From Planctomycetota bacterium (GTDB lineage: Bacteria; Planctomycetota; Planctomycetia; Planctomycetales; Planctomycetaceae), in assembly GCA_022600195.1 (NCBI GenBank), contig JAHZKX010000041.1, forward strand, positions 62,001 to 126,000: a stretch of 64,000 nt of DNA, in the 5' to 3' direction. Within the stretch, counting starts at the first letter, position 1. Each line of letters starts with the position of its first letter. The position numbers were made by a program, and so were the translations under genes. This document shows, one piece after another, positions 28,654 to 36,384 of the stretch. Below the pieces are notes generated by a model. It was given only the letters and a program-made list of their open reading frames with translations. It was not told where the DNA came from and ran no database searches.

Positions 28654-30015
28654 CTAAGCAGCTCGTTCACAAGATATCGCGTCAGTATCCACAATCAGTG
28701 AAGTAATCAAATTCACAGTACGACTGGTAGCCCCTCGTTGATTCAATACAAAATCCTGCGCCCGAGACCCCTGTCTCTTCGCTGAGTTGGGATCTTCCAG
28801 CCAGTCTCTGAGTGTATCGAGGAAGTCCGCCTGATCACTGACGACCGTGGCTGCATGGTGTTGGATTAAAGCATCAACCACATCTTTGAAATTCCAGGTA
28901 TTCGGACCAAACATCAAGGCCGCTCCATAACCTGCCGGCTCTATCATATTTTGACCACCTCGGTTCGTCAGACTACCGCCCACAAATGCAAAATCAGCCA
29001 AACCCCAACAGGCCTTCAATTCCCCTAATGTATCAAGTAAGCAAACCGATGGTTGTTCCACATTCGAAAAAGGCAATACTGGACTCAGATCATTCTCCCC
29101 CTGATCGCTTCGACGAATTAAGGGCAATCTGAAACTCTTCACAATCCCGGCAACTTCTTCAAACCGTTCCTGATGTCGCGGAACCAGAATCAATCGAAGA
29201 TCAGGATAAGCTCTCCTCGCTTCCAGATAAACTTCCAATGCCAGACGTTCTTCAGGCGACTGAGTACTACCTGCTACCAGAATGGTCTGCGACGCATTCA
29301 ACTGGAACATCTTGCGTAATTCATCCGTTAATGAATTATTACGTTCTACCTCAATTCCATCAAATTTAATGGAACCTGTCACATGAATTCGGTCTTGATT
29401 TCCTTTTAACTTCTGAAATCGTTTGGCGTATGTCTCTGTCTGAGTGGCAATCAAGTCCAACCGATTCAATAGTGGACCAATCAATTTGCGAATTCGCCAA
29501 TAACCTCGAAAACTTTTTTCACTCAGACGGCCGTTGATAATCGAAACCGGAACCTGCAATTTTTCTGCCGCTAGAACAAAATTTGGCCAGAGTTCCATTT
29601 CGACCAGAATCACCGCCGTCGGTCGAACACGTTGTAGAGCACGCCGCACTGCCCAGGAAAAATCCAGTGGAAAATAACAAATCTCATGTTCAGGAATGTT
29701 CTCTTTGGCTACAGCATATCCGGTATGTGTTGTTGTTGTGACAACAATTTCCACGCCGGGAATCTCTGCTTCCAATGCCCGAATTAAAGGGGGTAACTGA
29801 AGCACTTCGCCGACACTGACCGCATGAAACCACAGACAGGGACGCTGACTCTCACGAACAGGCAGGCTACCTAGAAATTTCTGCCCCCATCCGGATCGAT
29901 ACTTCTTGAGAACAAGAATCCGATAGCAAATTAGAGGGGAAGCAACAACCAGTAACAGGCAATAAGCCAGATTCAAAATATAAGAATACAATGGCACGGG
30001 ATTCCGTTCCCTCAC
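28654..30015 (-). CDS. waaA: 3-deoxy-D-manno-octulosonic acid (Kdo) transferase
   Basis: GT30 enzyme that adds Kdo to lipid A precursor at the inner membrane, which implies an LPS-type outer membrane. An N-terminal anchor (about residues 10-30) precedes CLWFHAVSVGEVLQLPPLI, which holds the catalytic Glu. ILVEMELWPNF follows in the acceptor domain. The C-terminal GT-B donor domain has GSIKFDG, VAGSTQSPEE, LVPRHQERF and the conserved FVGGSLTNRGGQNMIEPAGYG. At 453 residues it is slightly longer than E. coli WaaA (425). It starts 37 bases after the secA stop and may share its transcript. Confidence 0.96.
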   Translation of the reverse strand: MRERNPVPLYSYILNLAYCLLLVVASPLICYRILVLKKYRSGWGQKFLGSLPVRESQRPCLWFHAVSVGEVLQLPPLIRALEAEIPGVEIVVTTTTHTGYAVAKENIPEHEICYFPLDFSWAVRRALQRVRPTAVILVEMELWPNFVLAAEKLQVPVSIINGRLSEKSFRGYWRIRKLIGPLLNRLDLIATQTETYAKRFQKLKGNQDRIHVTGSIKFDGIEVERNNSLTDELRKMFQLNASQTILVAGSTQSPEERLALEVYLEARRAYPDLRLILVPRHQERFEEVAGIVKSFRLPLIRRSDQGENDLSPVLPFSNVEQPSVCLLDTLGELKACWGLADFAFVGGSLTNRGGQNMIEPAGYGAALMFGPNTWNFKDVVDALIQHHAATVVSDQADFLDTLRDWLEDPNSAKRQGSRAQDFVLNQRGATSRTVNLITSLIVDTDAISCERAA

Positions 30016-30052
30016 AAGGCTAAGTCTTGACTAAATCATTTCCTATTGAAAA

Positions 30053-33000
30053 CTAAAGGTTCTTCCCACAGCACTTTTTATATTTTTTCCCGCTACCGCA
30101 GGGGCAAGAGTCATTTCTGCCGACTTTGGGTTGTTGATTGACAATCGGATCAATCTTACGCTCAATAGATTCAGAAGAGTTGTCAGACTCGTCAATCGAT
30201 TCGTCGTAGTTATAGTCATCCGTCACTTCTTCATGCACCGTCGACGTCACCTGCCACAGCGAACCGACAAAATCAGGACTCTGTTTTTCCAGACGGAAGA
30301 TAGCCGAAGTCACTTGCTGACCAATACGCCCCCACATCGCATCAAAGGCTTTCATCCCTTCACGACGATATTCCGTTTTGGGGTCTTTTTGAGCATAACC
30401 TACCAGACCGATCCCAGACCGCAAGTGGTCCATATAATACAAATGATCTTTCCAGGAGGTATCCAGCACTTCCAGTATCAGAGAGCGTTCCGCCTGACTC
30501 AGTTCTGGACGATACCGATGATTATAAGCCTGATACAAACGCGAACGAACCTCTTCATCTGATAAAGGCTCAAGTTCCTCGGCTGTTAGTTCTGTTGCCA
30601 GTTCCTGGTTAGCCCACTCAACAAGCTCACCTAAAGCTGGGTTTTGAGAATCGGCAGGAACACCATTCCCTGAACTCGCTGGACTTTCTTTGGAATTAGC
30701 ATTTGTGAGGAACTGCTCGATCTGCGAAGAGGCTTCTCCGTTCACAAATACTTTTTCACTTTCAGCAGAAAGAATATTTTGAATCTCATTGACCGGCTTC
30801 CCTTTGAACGATTCCGGATCCAGATTCGATTGAAACCTGGTATTGGCCCAGTTCACCAGACCAATGCGGCTGTTGCCTTCGTTACCTGACTGTTGAATAC
30901 CCAGAAAGTTATACATGCCAACCGTCACGGGGAATGTCACTTCTTTTTCTCGGTAAAGCTCTTTGACTTTATCGAGAATCTTCTCCTTGACTTCGGGAAC
31001 ACTCATATCCTTAAAATCGTCAGCGTCAGCCATGATGCCAAACTGATAATCCAGATATCCCACCAGAGAACGCGAACCCCATTCCGAATCAAGAAATGCC
31101 TGTAGCGGCGTAAAATCGATACGATCTATGGCCTTCAAGGCATGCTCGTACAGATTATGATGTAAGCCATCTCGGCCAATTTTCTTTAACTCTCGATCAT
31201 TCAAATTCAGATTAAAATACGCATTCGCCCATTTACTCAGTGCCTGCCAGTTCCAGTCATCTTCATACTCTTCGGGCAGATTTTCAGTAATCTGCTCCGC
31301 AATTAAATCATCCGCCTGAAGACTGGCCTCGTCCTTGAGATAGCCGACTAACTGCTCGTAATCCATATCTTTAATATTGGAAGAATCGATATCAATATGC
31401 GATTCCTGGCCACACCAGGCTGCAATCGTCTCCCAACGATAATTATTGTCTAGCAGACGTTCGGTTTCTTCATCAATCTGCCGTTCTATCATTTCTAGAA
31501 TCAAATCACGGCAATTACACCCATCCAGAATCTGCTGGCGATATCCATAAACATTCTTACGTTGCTCGTCCATCACTTCATCATATTCGAGCAGATGCTT
31601 ACGTTGCTCAAAATGACGTTCTTCGACTTTTTTCTGTGCGCCTTCAATCCGTTTCGAAACCATTCCACTTTCGATGGCTTCCCCTTCTTCCATCCCCATT
31701 CGCGACAGGATATTTTTGACCCACTCACCGGCAAACACACGCATCAGCTTGTCTTCCAGCGAAAGGAAGAAGCGACTGGAACCCGGATCACCCTGACGAC
31801 CCGATCGACCACGCAACTGCAAATCAATGCGACGCGAATCATGACGCTCTGAACCAATCACATGTAGACCACCCACACTCATGACTTCTTCAGCTTCAAC
31901 ATCCATCCCTTCCCGTTTTTCAATCTCTTTCACCAGTTGATCCCATTCCGCTTTGGGCACCTGTAAGCGAGATTCATATTTCTGACTCAATTCATCCCAG
32001 GCAATATGCTCGGCACTACCACCCAGAATAATATCCGTTCCACGACCAGCCATATTGGTAGCAATGGTCACTGCCCCTTTACGACCCGCTTGCGCAATGA
32101 TTTCCGCTTCCCGCTCGTGGTGTTTCGCGTTCAGGACGTCATGTGGAATCCCATATTTACTTAGCCGGTGACTGACGATTTCGGACTGCTCGATTGAAAC
32201 CGTTCCCACCAGAATCGGACGTCCTGTTTCATGGACTTCTTTCACCTCATCTGCAATCGCAGTCCACTTTTCCTTCTCGGTCTGATAAATCACATCGGGA
32301 TGATTCACACGCTGCATCGGGCGGTTCGTCGGAATACTGACCACATCCAACTGATAAATTTTCCAGAACTCTTCCGCTTCGGTCATCGCGGTACCGGTCA
32401 TCCCGGCTAACTTATCATACAGCTTGAAAAAGTTCTGTAGCGTAATTGTCGCTAGAGTCTGTGACTCTTCCTTGATTTTCACGCCCTCTTTGGCTTCCAC
32501 AGCCTGATGTAATCCATCGCCCCATTGGCGTCCCGGCATTAAACGACCCGTGTGATCATCTACAATAATCACTTCGCCCTGCTGAACCACATAATTCACA
32601 TCACGTTTATAAAGATGGTGCGCCTTCAACGCATTATCAATTAAATGCGGCCACTCCATATTACCCGCGGTATAAAAACTTTCCACACCCGCCAGCTCTT
32701 CCGCGTGTTTCACTCCCGTATCCGTTAAGTGGCACGTGTGTTCTTTTTCTTTGACTTCAAAATCCGATCCCTGATTAAGCTTGAGCGAGACGGAATTTGC
32801 CTTTGTGTATTTCGTAAGATCATCCTGAGCCGGTCCCGAAATGATCAATGGTGTCCGGGCTTCGTCGATCAGAATATTATCAATTTCGTCGACAACCGCA
32901 TAATTCAAAGGCCCCTGCACCTGTAGTTCTTTGACCGGTTTCATGTTGTCGCGGAGATAATCGAAACCGAATTCGTTGTTCGTTCCATAGGTAATATCGC

Positions 33001-33601
33001 AGCCGTAATGCTGCTGACGTTCTTCAGGCCCCATCCGCGATTGAATCGCTCCCACAGTCAGACCCAAAGCGATATGAATCGGGCCCATCCACTCCATATC
33101 GCGGAGTGCCAGATAATCGTTCACCGTCACAATATGAACTTTACCCGACAAGGCATTCAGAAACGCAGGTAAGGAAGAAACCAGCGTCTTCCCTTCACCC
33201 GTGACCATTTCGGCAATCATACCTTTATGTAAAAAGTAGCCACCGATCATCTGAACGGAATAATGACGCATATTCAAATTACGCCACGCAGACTCACGCA
33301 CCGCAGCAAAGGCATAAGTCAGAATATCATCAAGAGTTTCGCCGGCTTCCAATCGCGCTCGCAATTTAGATGCCGTCTGCTTCAATTCCTCATCTGACAA
33401 TTTCCTTAATTCCGGTTCGAAGCTATCGATTTCTGCCAGCATCGAACCAGGCACGACTTCGTCTTTGCCCTCTTTATTTCGGTGAAATCCCAGCTTCCGA
33501 ATTTGTCGCTCGTTTGATGAACCAAACAGAACCATAAGGACGCGTTCGAACCATGCCGTAACAACAGTCAGCCATTCACCCAGTTTGTCTAGGAATTCCA
33601 T
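30053..33601 (-). CDS. secA: Preprotein translocase ATPase SecA, enlarged form
   Basis: ATPase that drives proteins through SecYEG. Seen are MVTGEGKTL (Walker A, about 132-140), VVDEIDNILIDEARTPLIIS (DEAD-type), ATNMAGRGTDI and QLRGRSGRQGDPG. The scaffold-helix segment LDTSWKDHLYYMDHLRSGI is at 1046-1064. A C-terminal zinc motif NDSCPCGSGKKYKKCC (1163-1178) is linked by an acidic Asp/Ser/Glu linker. At 1,182 residues it is about 280 longer than E. coli SecA (901). The extra length lies at about 700-1030, the helical wing region, which contains five degenerate repeats (separate entry). The start at 33601 gives the normal SecA N-terminal helix. Confidence 0.97.
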   Translation of the reverse strand: MEFLDKLGEWLTVVTAWFERVLMVLFGSSNERQIRKLGFHRNKEGKDEVVPGSMLAEIDSFEPELRKLSDEELKQTASKLRARLEAGETLDDILTYAFAAVRESAWRNLNMRHYSVQMIGGYFLHKGMIAEMVTGEGKTLVSSLPAFLNALSGKVHIVTVNDYLALRDMEWMGPIHIALGLTVGAIQSRMGPEERQQHYGCDITYGTNNEFGFDYLRDNMKPVKELQVQGPLNYAVVDEIDNILIDEARTPLIISGPAQDDLTKYTKANSVSLKLNQGSDFEVKEKEHTCHLTDTGVKHAEELAGVESFYTAGNMEWPHLIDNALKAHHLYKRDVNYVVQQGEVIIVDDHTGRLMPGRQWGDGLHQAVEAKEGVKIKEESQTLATITLQNFFKLYDKLAGMTGTAMTEAEEFWKIYQLDVVSIPTNRPMQRVNHPDVIYQTEKEKWTAIADEVKEVHETGRPILVGTVSIEQSEIVSHRLSKYGIPHDVLNAKHHEREAEIIAQAGRKGAVTIATNMAGRGTDIILGGSAEHIAWDELSQKYESRLQVPKAEWDQLVKEIEKREGMDVEAEEVMSVGGLHVIGSERHDSRRIDLQLRGRSGRQGDPGSSRFFLSLEDKLMRVFAGEWVKNILSRMGMEEGEAIESGMVSKRIEGAQKKVEERHFEQRKHLLEYDEVMDEQRKNVYGYRQQILDGCNCRDLILEMIERQIDEETERLLDNNYRWETIAAWCGQESHIDIDSSNIKDMDYEQLVGYLKDEASLQADDLIAEQITENLPEEYEDDWNWQALSKWANAYFNLNLNDRELKKIGRDGLHHNLYEHALKAIDRIDFTPLQAFLDSEWGSRSLVGYLDYQFGIMADADDFKDMSVPEVKEKILDKVKELYREKEVTFPVTVGMYNFLGIQQSGNEGNSRIGLVNWANTRFQSNLDPESFKGKPVNEIQNILSAESEKVFVNGEASSQIEQFLTNANSKESPASSGNGVPADSQNPALGELVEWANQELATELTAEELEPLSDEEVRSRLYQAYNHRYRPELSQAERSLILEVLDTSWKDHLYYMDHLRSGIGLVGYAQKDPKTEYRREGMKAFDAMWGRIGQQVTSAIFRLEKQSPDFVGSLWQVTSTVHEEVTDDYNYDESIDESDNSSESIERKIDPIVNQQPKVGRNDSCPCGSGKKYKKCCGKNL
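30527..31432 (-). repeat. Five degenerate helical-wing modules inside SecA
   Basis: Five related blocks of about 30-35 residues occur at SecA residues 724-755, 786-821, 844-879, 913-946 and 991-1025. Each has an aromatic or Trp-Ala-Asn start (AAWCGQE, SKWANAYF, GYLDYQF, VNWANTRF, VEWANQEL), then a hydrophobic residue four to six later. A short polar stretch with Leu or Phe follows, then an acidic-hydrophobic helix ending Ile/Leu-Leu or Leu-Tyr. E. coli SecA has one comparable unit in its helical wing (the segment around [20 protein letters not shown]). I infer serial duplication of that unit. Confidence 0.6.
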
Positions 33602-33998
33602 TTTTTAACCTGAACTCGAATTCTCGAAAAATAGTCTTCAATATTGCTTCTGAATCAAACCATACCGACTGTCATACTGGCAGTAACAATGGTTCGCTCA
33701 CCGATTTTGAGACTGTATAACGCTCGTAGAACATCCCTGACCGGAATGCATTGAATCTCTGTAAGTTCTTCGCTTTCCGAAGTTTATTTACTTTGAAAAG
33801 TATGGTCAATGGCGGTATTGCCTTCATACTTAAGCTCTGATTCAATAGATTGATAGGATCACTCATAGTGAAATGCAACCAATGTGCCAAGTCTGGGCAA
33901 TTTGTAATATCTTCCTCTGGATTATTTTACGGGATTTCCTATATTTTTGAAACAAACCCAAAAACCCATCGTGACCTAAACCTCTATGGAGCTTACAG
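33602..33998. other. Divergent region between secA and a molybdoenzyme gene
   Basis: A 397-base AT-rich region with promoters for secA (minus) and the plus-strand gene at 33999. It contains the third copy of the dnaK-type palindrome (33668-33684). A looser inverted repeat TGCC-aagtctg-GGCA lies near 33884-33898. No gene is supported. Confidence 0.45.
33668..33684. promoter_or_regulatory. Putative operator, 7-3-7 palindrome, copy 3 (upstream of secA)
   Basis: ACTGTCA-TAC-TGGCAGT is a 7-3-7 inverted repeat with one mismatch. It aligns with the two sites upstream of dnaK; the shared consensus is ACTGNCATAYTGGCAGT. It lies 67 bases from the secA start, a suitable place to control secA. Confidence 0.45.
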
Positions 33999-34727
33999 AT
34001 GTATAACGGCCCCGAGGCGGAGAAATACCAGGATGGTGACCCACCCCCACCTCCTGAAACAGATTCCAAAATTATCGTCAGCTCAGATACTTTCCGTGAA
34101 AATCGGATTCCCGCCGGTCAAACCAGGACTCGGAAATGGCCCGTTCTCCATGCAACAACTGTCCCTCCCATCAATCTCGACACCTGGAAACTGGAAGTAG
34201 GAGGCCTCGTTGAAACCCCCCTTTCCTTCAATTGGAATGAATTTCAACAACTTCCACGGACTCAAGTCTTCGCCGATTTCCATTGTGTCACTCGCTGGTC
34301 ACGCCTTGGAAATCTCTGGGAAGGCGTCTCCGGCAAAGAAATCATGCTACGTGCGAATGTAAAACCAGCAGCCAAATATGTTCTCGCCACCGGCTACGAT
34401 GGGGACTGGACCACAAACATCCCTTTAAAAGACTTCCAGTCTGAAGACGTCCTCTTCTGTGATCGACATGATTCAGAACCATTGGACGCCGATCATGGCG
34501 GTCCCCTGCGTTTGATCGTCCCCCTGCTCTACGCCTGGAAAAGCGCCAAGTGGCTCAAACGAATCGACTTCATCGCCGACGACGATCCCGGCTATTGGGA
34601 ACGCTGCGGCTATCACAATCACGGGGATCCGTGGGTCGTCGATGAAAACAACCCCGATGGTGAACGCTTCCAATCCAAAGACAACATCCCTCCCGGCTTC
34701 GACGACGTCCCTCCCGACCTGTTTTAA
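33999..34727 (+). CDS. Molybdopterin-dependent oxidoreductase, sulfite-oxidase/MsrP-like, no signal peptide
   Basis: A 242-residue protein of the sulfite oxidase molybdenum-cofactor fold. The sequence shows LEVGGLVETPLSFNWNEFQQLP, the molybdenum-ligand Cys at residue 96 in FHCVTRWSRLGNLWEGV, YDGDWTTNIPLKDF, and HGGPLRLIVPLLYAWKSAKW, all standard. Unlike MsrP (YedY) it has no twin-arginine leader or membrane segment, so it should be cytoplasmic. The start has a Pro run at 15-19. The substrate is unknown; no partner heme or MsrQ gene is adjacent. Confidence 0.85.
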   Translation: MYNGPEAEKYQDGDPPPPPETDSKIIVSSDTFRENRIPAGQTRTRKWPVLHATTVPPINLDTWKLEVGGLVETPLSFNWNEFQQLPRTQVFADFHCVTRWSRLGNLWEGVSGKEIMLRANVKPAAKYVLATGYDGDWTTNIPLKDFQSEDVLFCDRHDSEPLDADHGGPLRLIVPLLYAWKSAKWLKRIDFIADDDPGYWERCGYHNHGDPWVVDENNPDGERFQSKDNIPPGFDDVPPDLF

Positions 34728-34846
34728 CTAAGCAACACATTCAAAAACATTTGATCCTCAATCCCAACTTGAACGTTTTCAATTCATAGACCATTTTTAT
34801 TCTATGATGACAGTGTCACTGAAATCACTTACAGGAGACAGTTCTC

Positions 34847-35242
34847 ATGAAATGGCCCCTCGTTCCACGCTGGATGCGTGAGCCTGACGATGAATACGTT
34901 AGTCGAACGCGTTGTTACATGTCATTCTGGAGTCGCAGTCGCTTTTTAATGATTCTGTTTAACGTCTGCATTCTTGCCACTGTGATCTGGCTATTACCCA
35001 ATACGATGCTAACGATGTTAGCACTGCAAGAACCTCAGAATGCACCACTTGTAACAGGCTCAATCATACGTGGTACAACAATTGGTATTTTTATGGGTAT
35101 CGCAATTCAAACGGCCTTTAACGGTTTAATTATGGGTCTGTCCGGGTTCCGAACGGAACGCCTCCTGCTCAAATACTATGATGCTCATAAATCTCAATGC
35201 CCCGGGGATGATGAATACGAAGATACCAGATCCCAATTTTAA
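34847..35242 (+). CDS. Small two-helix membrane protein, unknown
   Basis: A 131-residue protein with hydrophobic segments at about 33-55 and 72-98 and a soluble polar C-terminus. An AGGAG ribosome site lies at 34832-34836, ten bases before the ATG, which supports the start. I recognise no family. It precedes the sigma-factor gene by 117 bases on the same strand, but a functional link is only a possibility. Confidence 0.65.
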   Translation: MKWPLVPRWMREPDDEYVSRTRCYMSFWSRSRFLMILFNVCILATVIWLLPNTMLTMLALQEPQNAPLVTGSIIRGTTIGIFMGIAIQTAFNGLIMGLSGFRTERLLLKYYDAHKSQCPGDDEYEDTRSQF

Positions 35243-35359
35243 GGTGGCTCAGCCTCTAGGCTCAATCACACCTCAAGAGATGACAAAAATTCATCATTTG
35301 GGGTTCAGTGGCCTGATTTTCGTATGTTGTCTCTTTGAAGGGATAATTTTCGAAAATGA

Positions 35360-35962
35360 ATGAACCAAACGCGAACTGGCTACGACTATAGTAACAGTTC
35401 CATGACACATTCACCCAATGAAATTTTTGACGAACTTCTGGTTCTAAAGTGCCAGGACGGCGACGAAACAGCATTCAAAACTCTGGTTTCTCGTTGGCAC
35501 AGCCGATTACGGCGCCATGCCTGGTATTTGACCCAGGACTGGGAAGCCGCAGGAGACATCGTTCAAGATGTCTGGTTGGATATCGTTCGTAGTATCCGTC
35601 GGCTCAAAGACCCAGCATCGTTTCGCAGCTGGTCGTACCGCATTGTCAGGAACAAGGCCAACGATTGGCTACGGAGTAAGCAGCGTCAAAGAACACTCTG
35701 GAAAGAAATGGCAAGTCAGAAACAGAATGACGACAAACTTACACCCCAGAAAGAAAACACAGTTCATACACAATCGGTAATTCAGCAAGGCATCAAAGCC
35801 TTATCTACAAGCAGCCAACAGATTCTTTCGATGAAATACATGGATCACATGTCAACGCAAGATATCTCACAAGCATTAGGAATTCCCGAAGGAACCGTAA
35901 AGTCGCGGCTACATCACGCGCGGGAGCAACTAAAGCAAGTCATACAAAGGAACGAGTCATGA
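35360..35962 (+). CDS. ECF-type RNA polymerase sigma factor
   Basis: Sigma-70 family regulator of the ECF type. Region 2 covers about residues 33-105 (DETAFKTLVSRWHSRLRRHA, then DIVQDVWLDIVRSIRRL and SFRSWSYRIVRNKANDWLR). Region 4 has LSTSSQQILSMKYMDHMSTQ, then ISQALGIPEGTVKSRLHHAR, a clear helix-turn-helix. No region 3 is present. The start is uncertain: an ATG at 35402 (MTHSPNEIF) is more natural for the fold, and neither has a strong ribosome site. The stop overlaps the next gene by four bases (ATGA), the usual layout of a sigma factor with its regulator. Confidence 0.9.
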   Translation: MNQTRTGYDYSNSSMTHSPNEIFDELLVLKCQDGDETAFKTLVSRWHSRLRRHAWYLTQDWEAAGDIVQDVWLDIVRSIRRLKDPASFRSWSYRIVRNKANDWLRSKQRQRTLWKEMASQKQNDDKLTPQKENTVHTQSVIQQGIKALSTSSQQILSMKYMDHMSTQDISQALGIPEGTVKSRLHHAREQLKQVIQRNES

Positions 35963-36360
35963 AAGAAATTGAAGAACAGATCCGAGAGGCGCTCCAGGCA
36001 GAACAGAATGAATTGAACGATGGATATCACTTGGACAATGCAGGCATCTTGAAAATGTTTCAAGGTCACTCAAAGTGGATCACGATAGTTTGGTTTGCAC
36101 TGATGGCGGTGACAGTCACTGTGATGATCGTATCTGCGGTCCAGTTCTTTCGCGTTGAGAGCATCCGCGCCATGATTGCATGGGCCACTGGTTTTACCGT
36201 CTGCTTTGTCCTGGAAGCATTCATTGAGTTTTGTTTTTTAGCAGAATGCCGCAAGAACGCCCTTCAATGTCAAATAAAACGACTGGAGTTACAAGTCGCA
36301 ACATTAGCCAGCGGATTGCAGAAAGAGACAGATCAAACAGGATATATGGGCCAGGAATAG
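35959..36360 (+). CDS. Small membrane protein coupled to the ECF sigma factor (possible anti-sigma)
   Basis: A 133-residue protein overlapping the sigma gene by ATGA. The first 40 residues are polar and acidic (MKEIEEQIREALQAEQNELN), followed by two membrane helices at about 43-65 and 70-92 and a basic, helical C-terminus. The layout suits a membrane anti-sigma factor, although no zinc-binding ZAS motif is seen. It resembles small planctomycete proteins found behind ECF sigma genes (I believe the DUF6768 type, unverified). The role is inferred mainly from position. Confidence 0.65.
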   Translation: MKEIEEQIREALQAEQNELNDGYHLDNAGILKMFQGHSKWITIVWFALMAVTVTVMIVSAVQFFRVESIRAMIAWATGFTVCFVLEAFIEFCFLAECRKNALQCQIKRLELQVATLASGLQKETDQTGYMGQE

Positions 36361-36384
36361 AATAATCAAACGAGCCTATAAACC

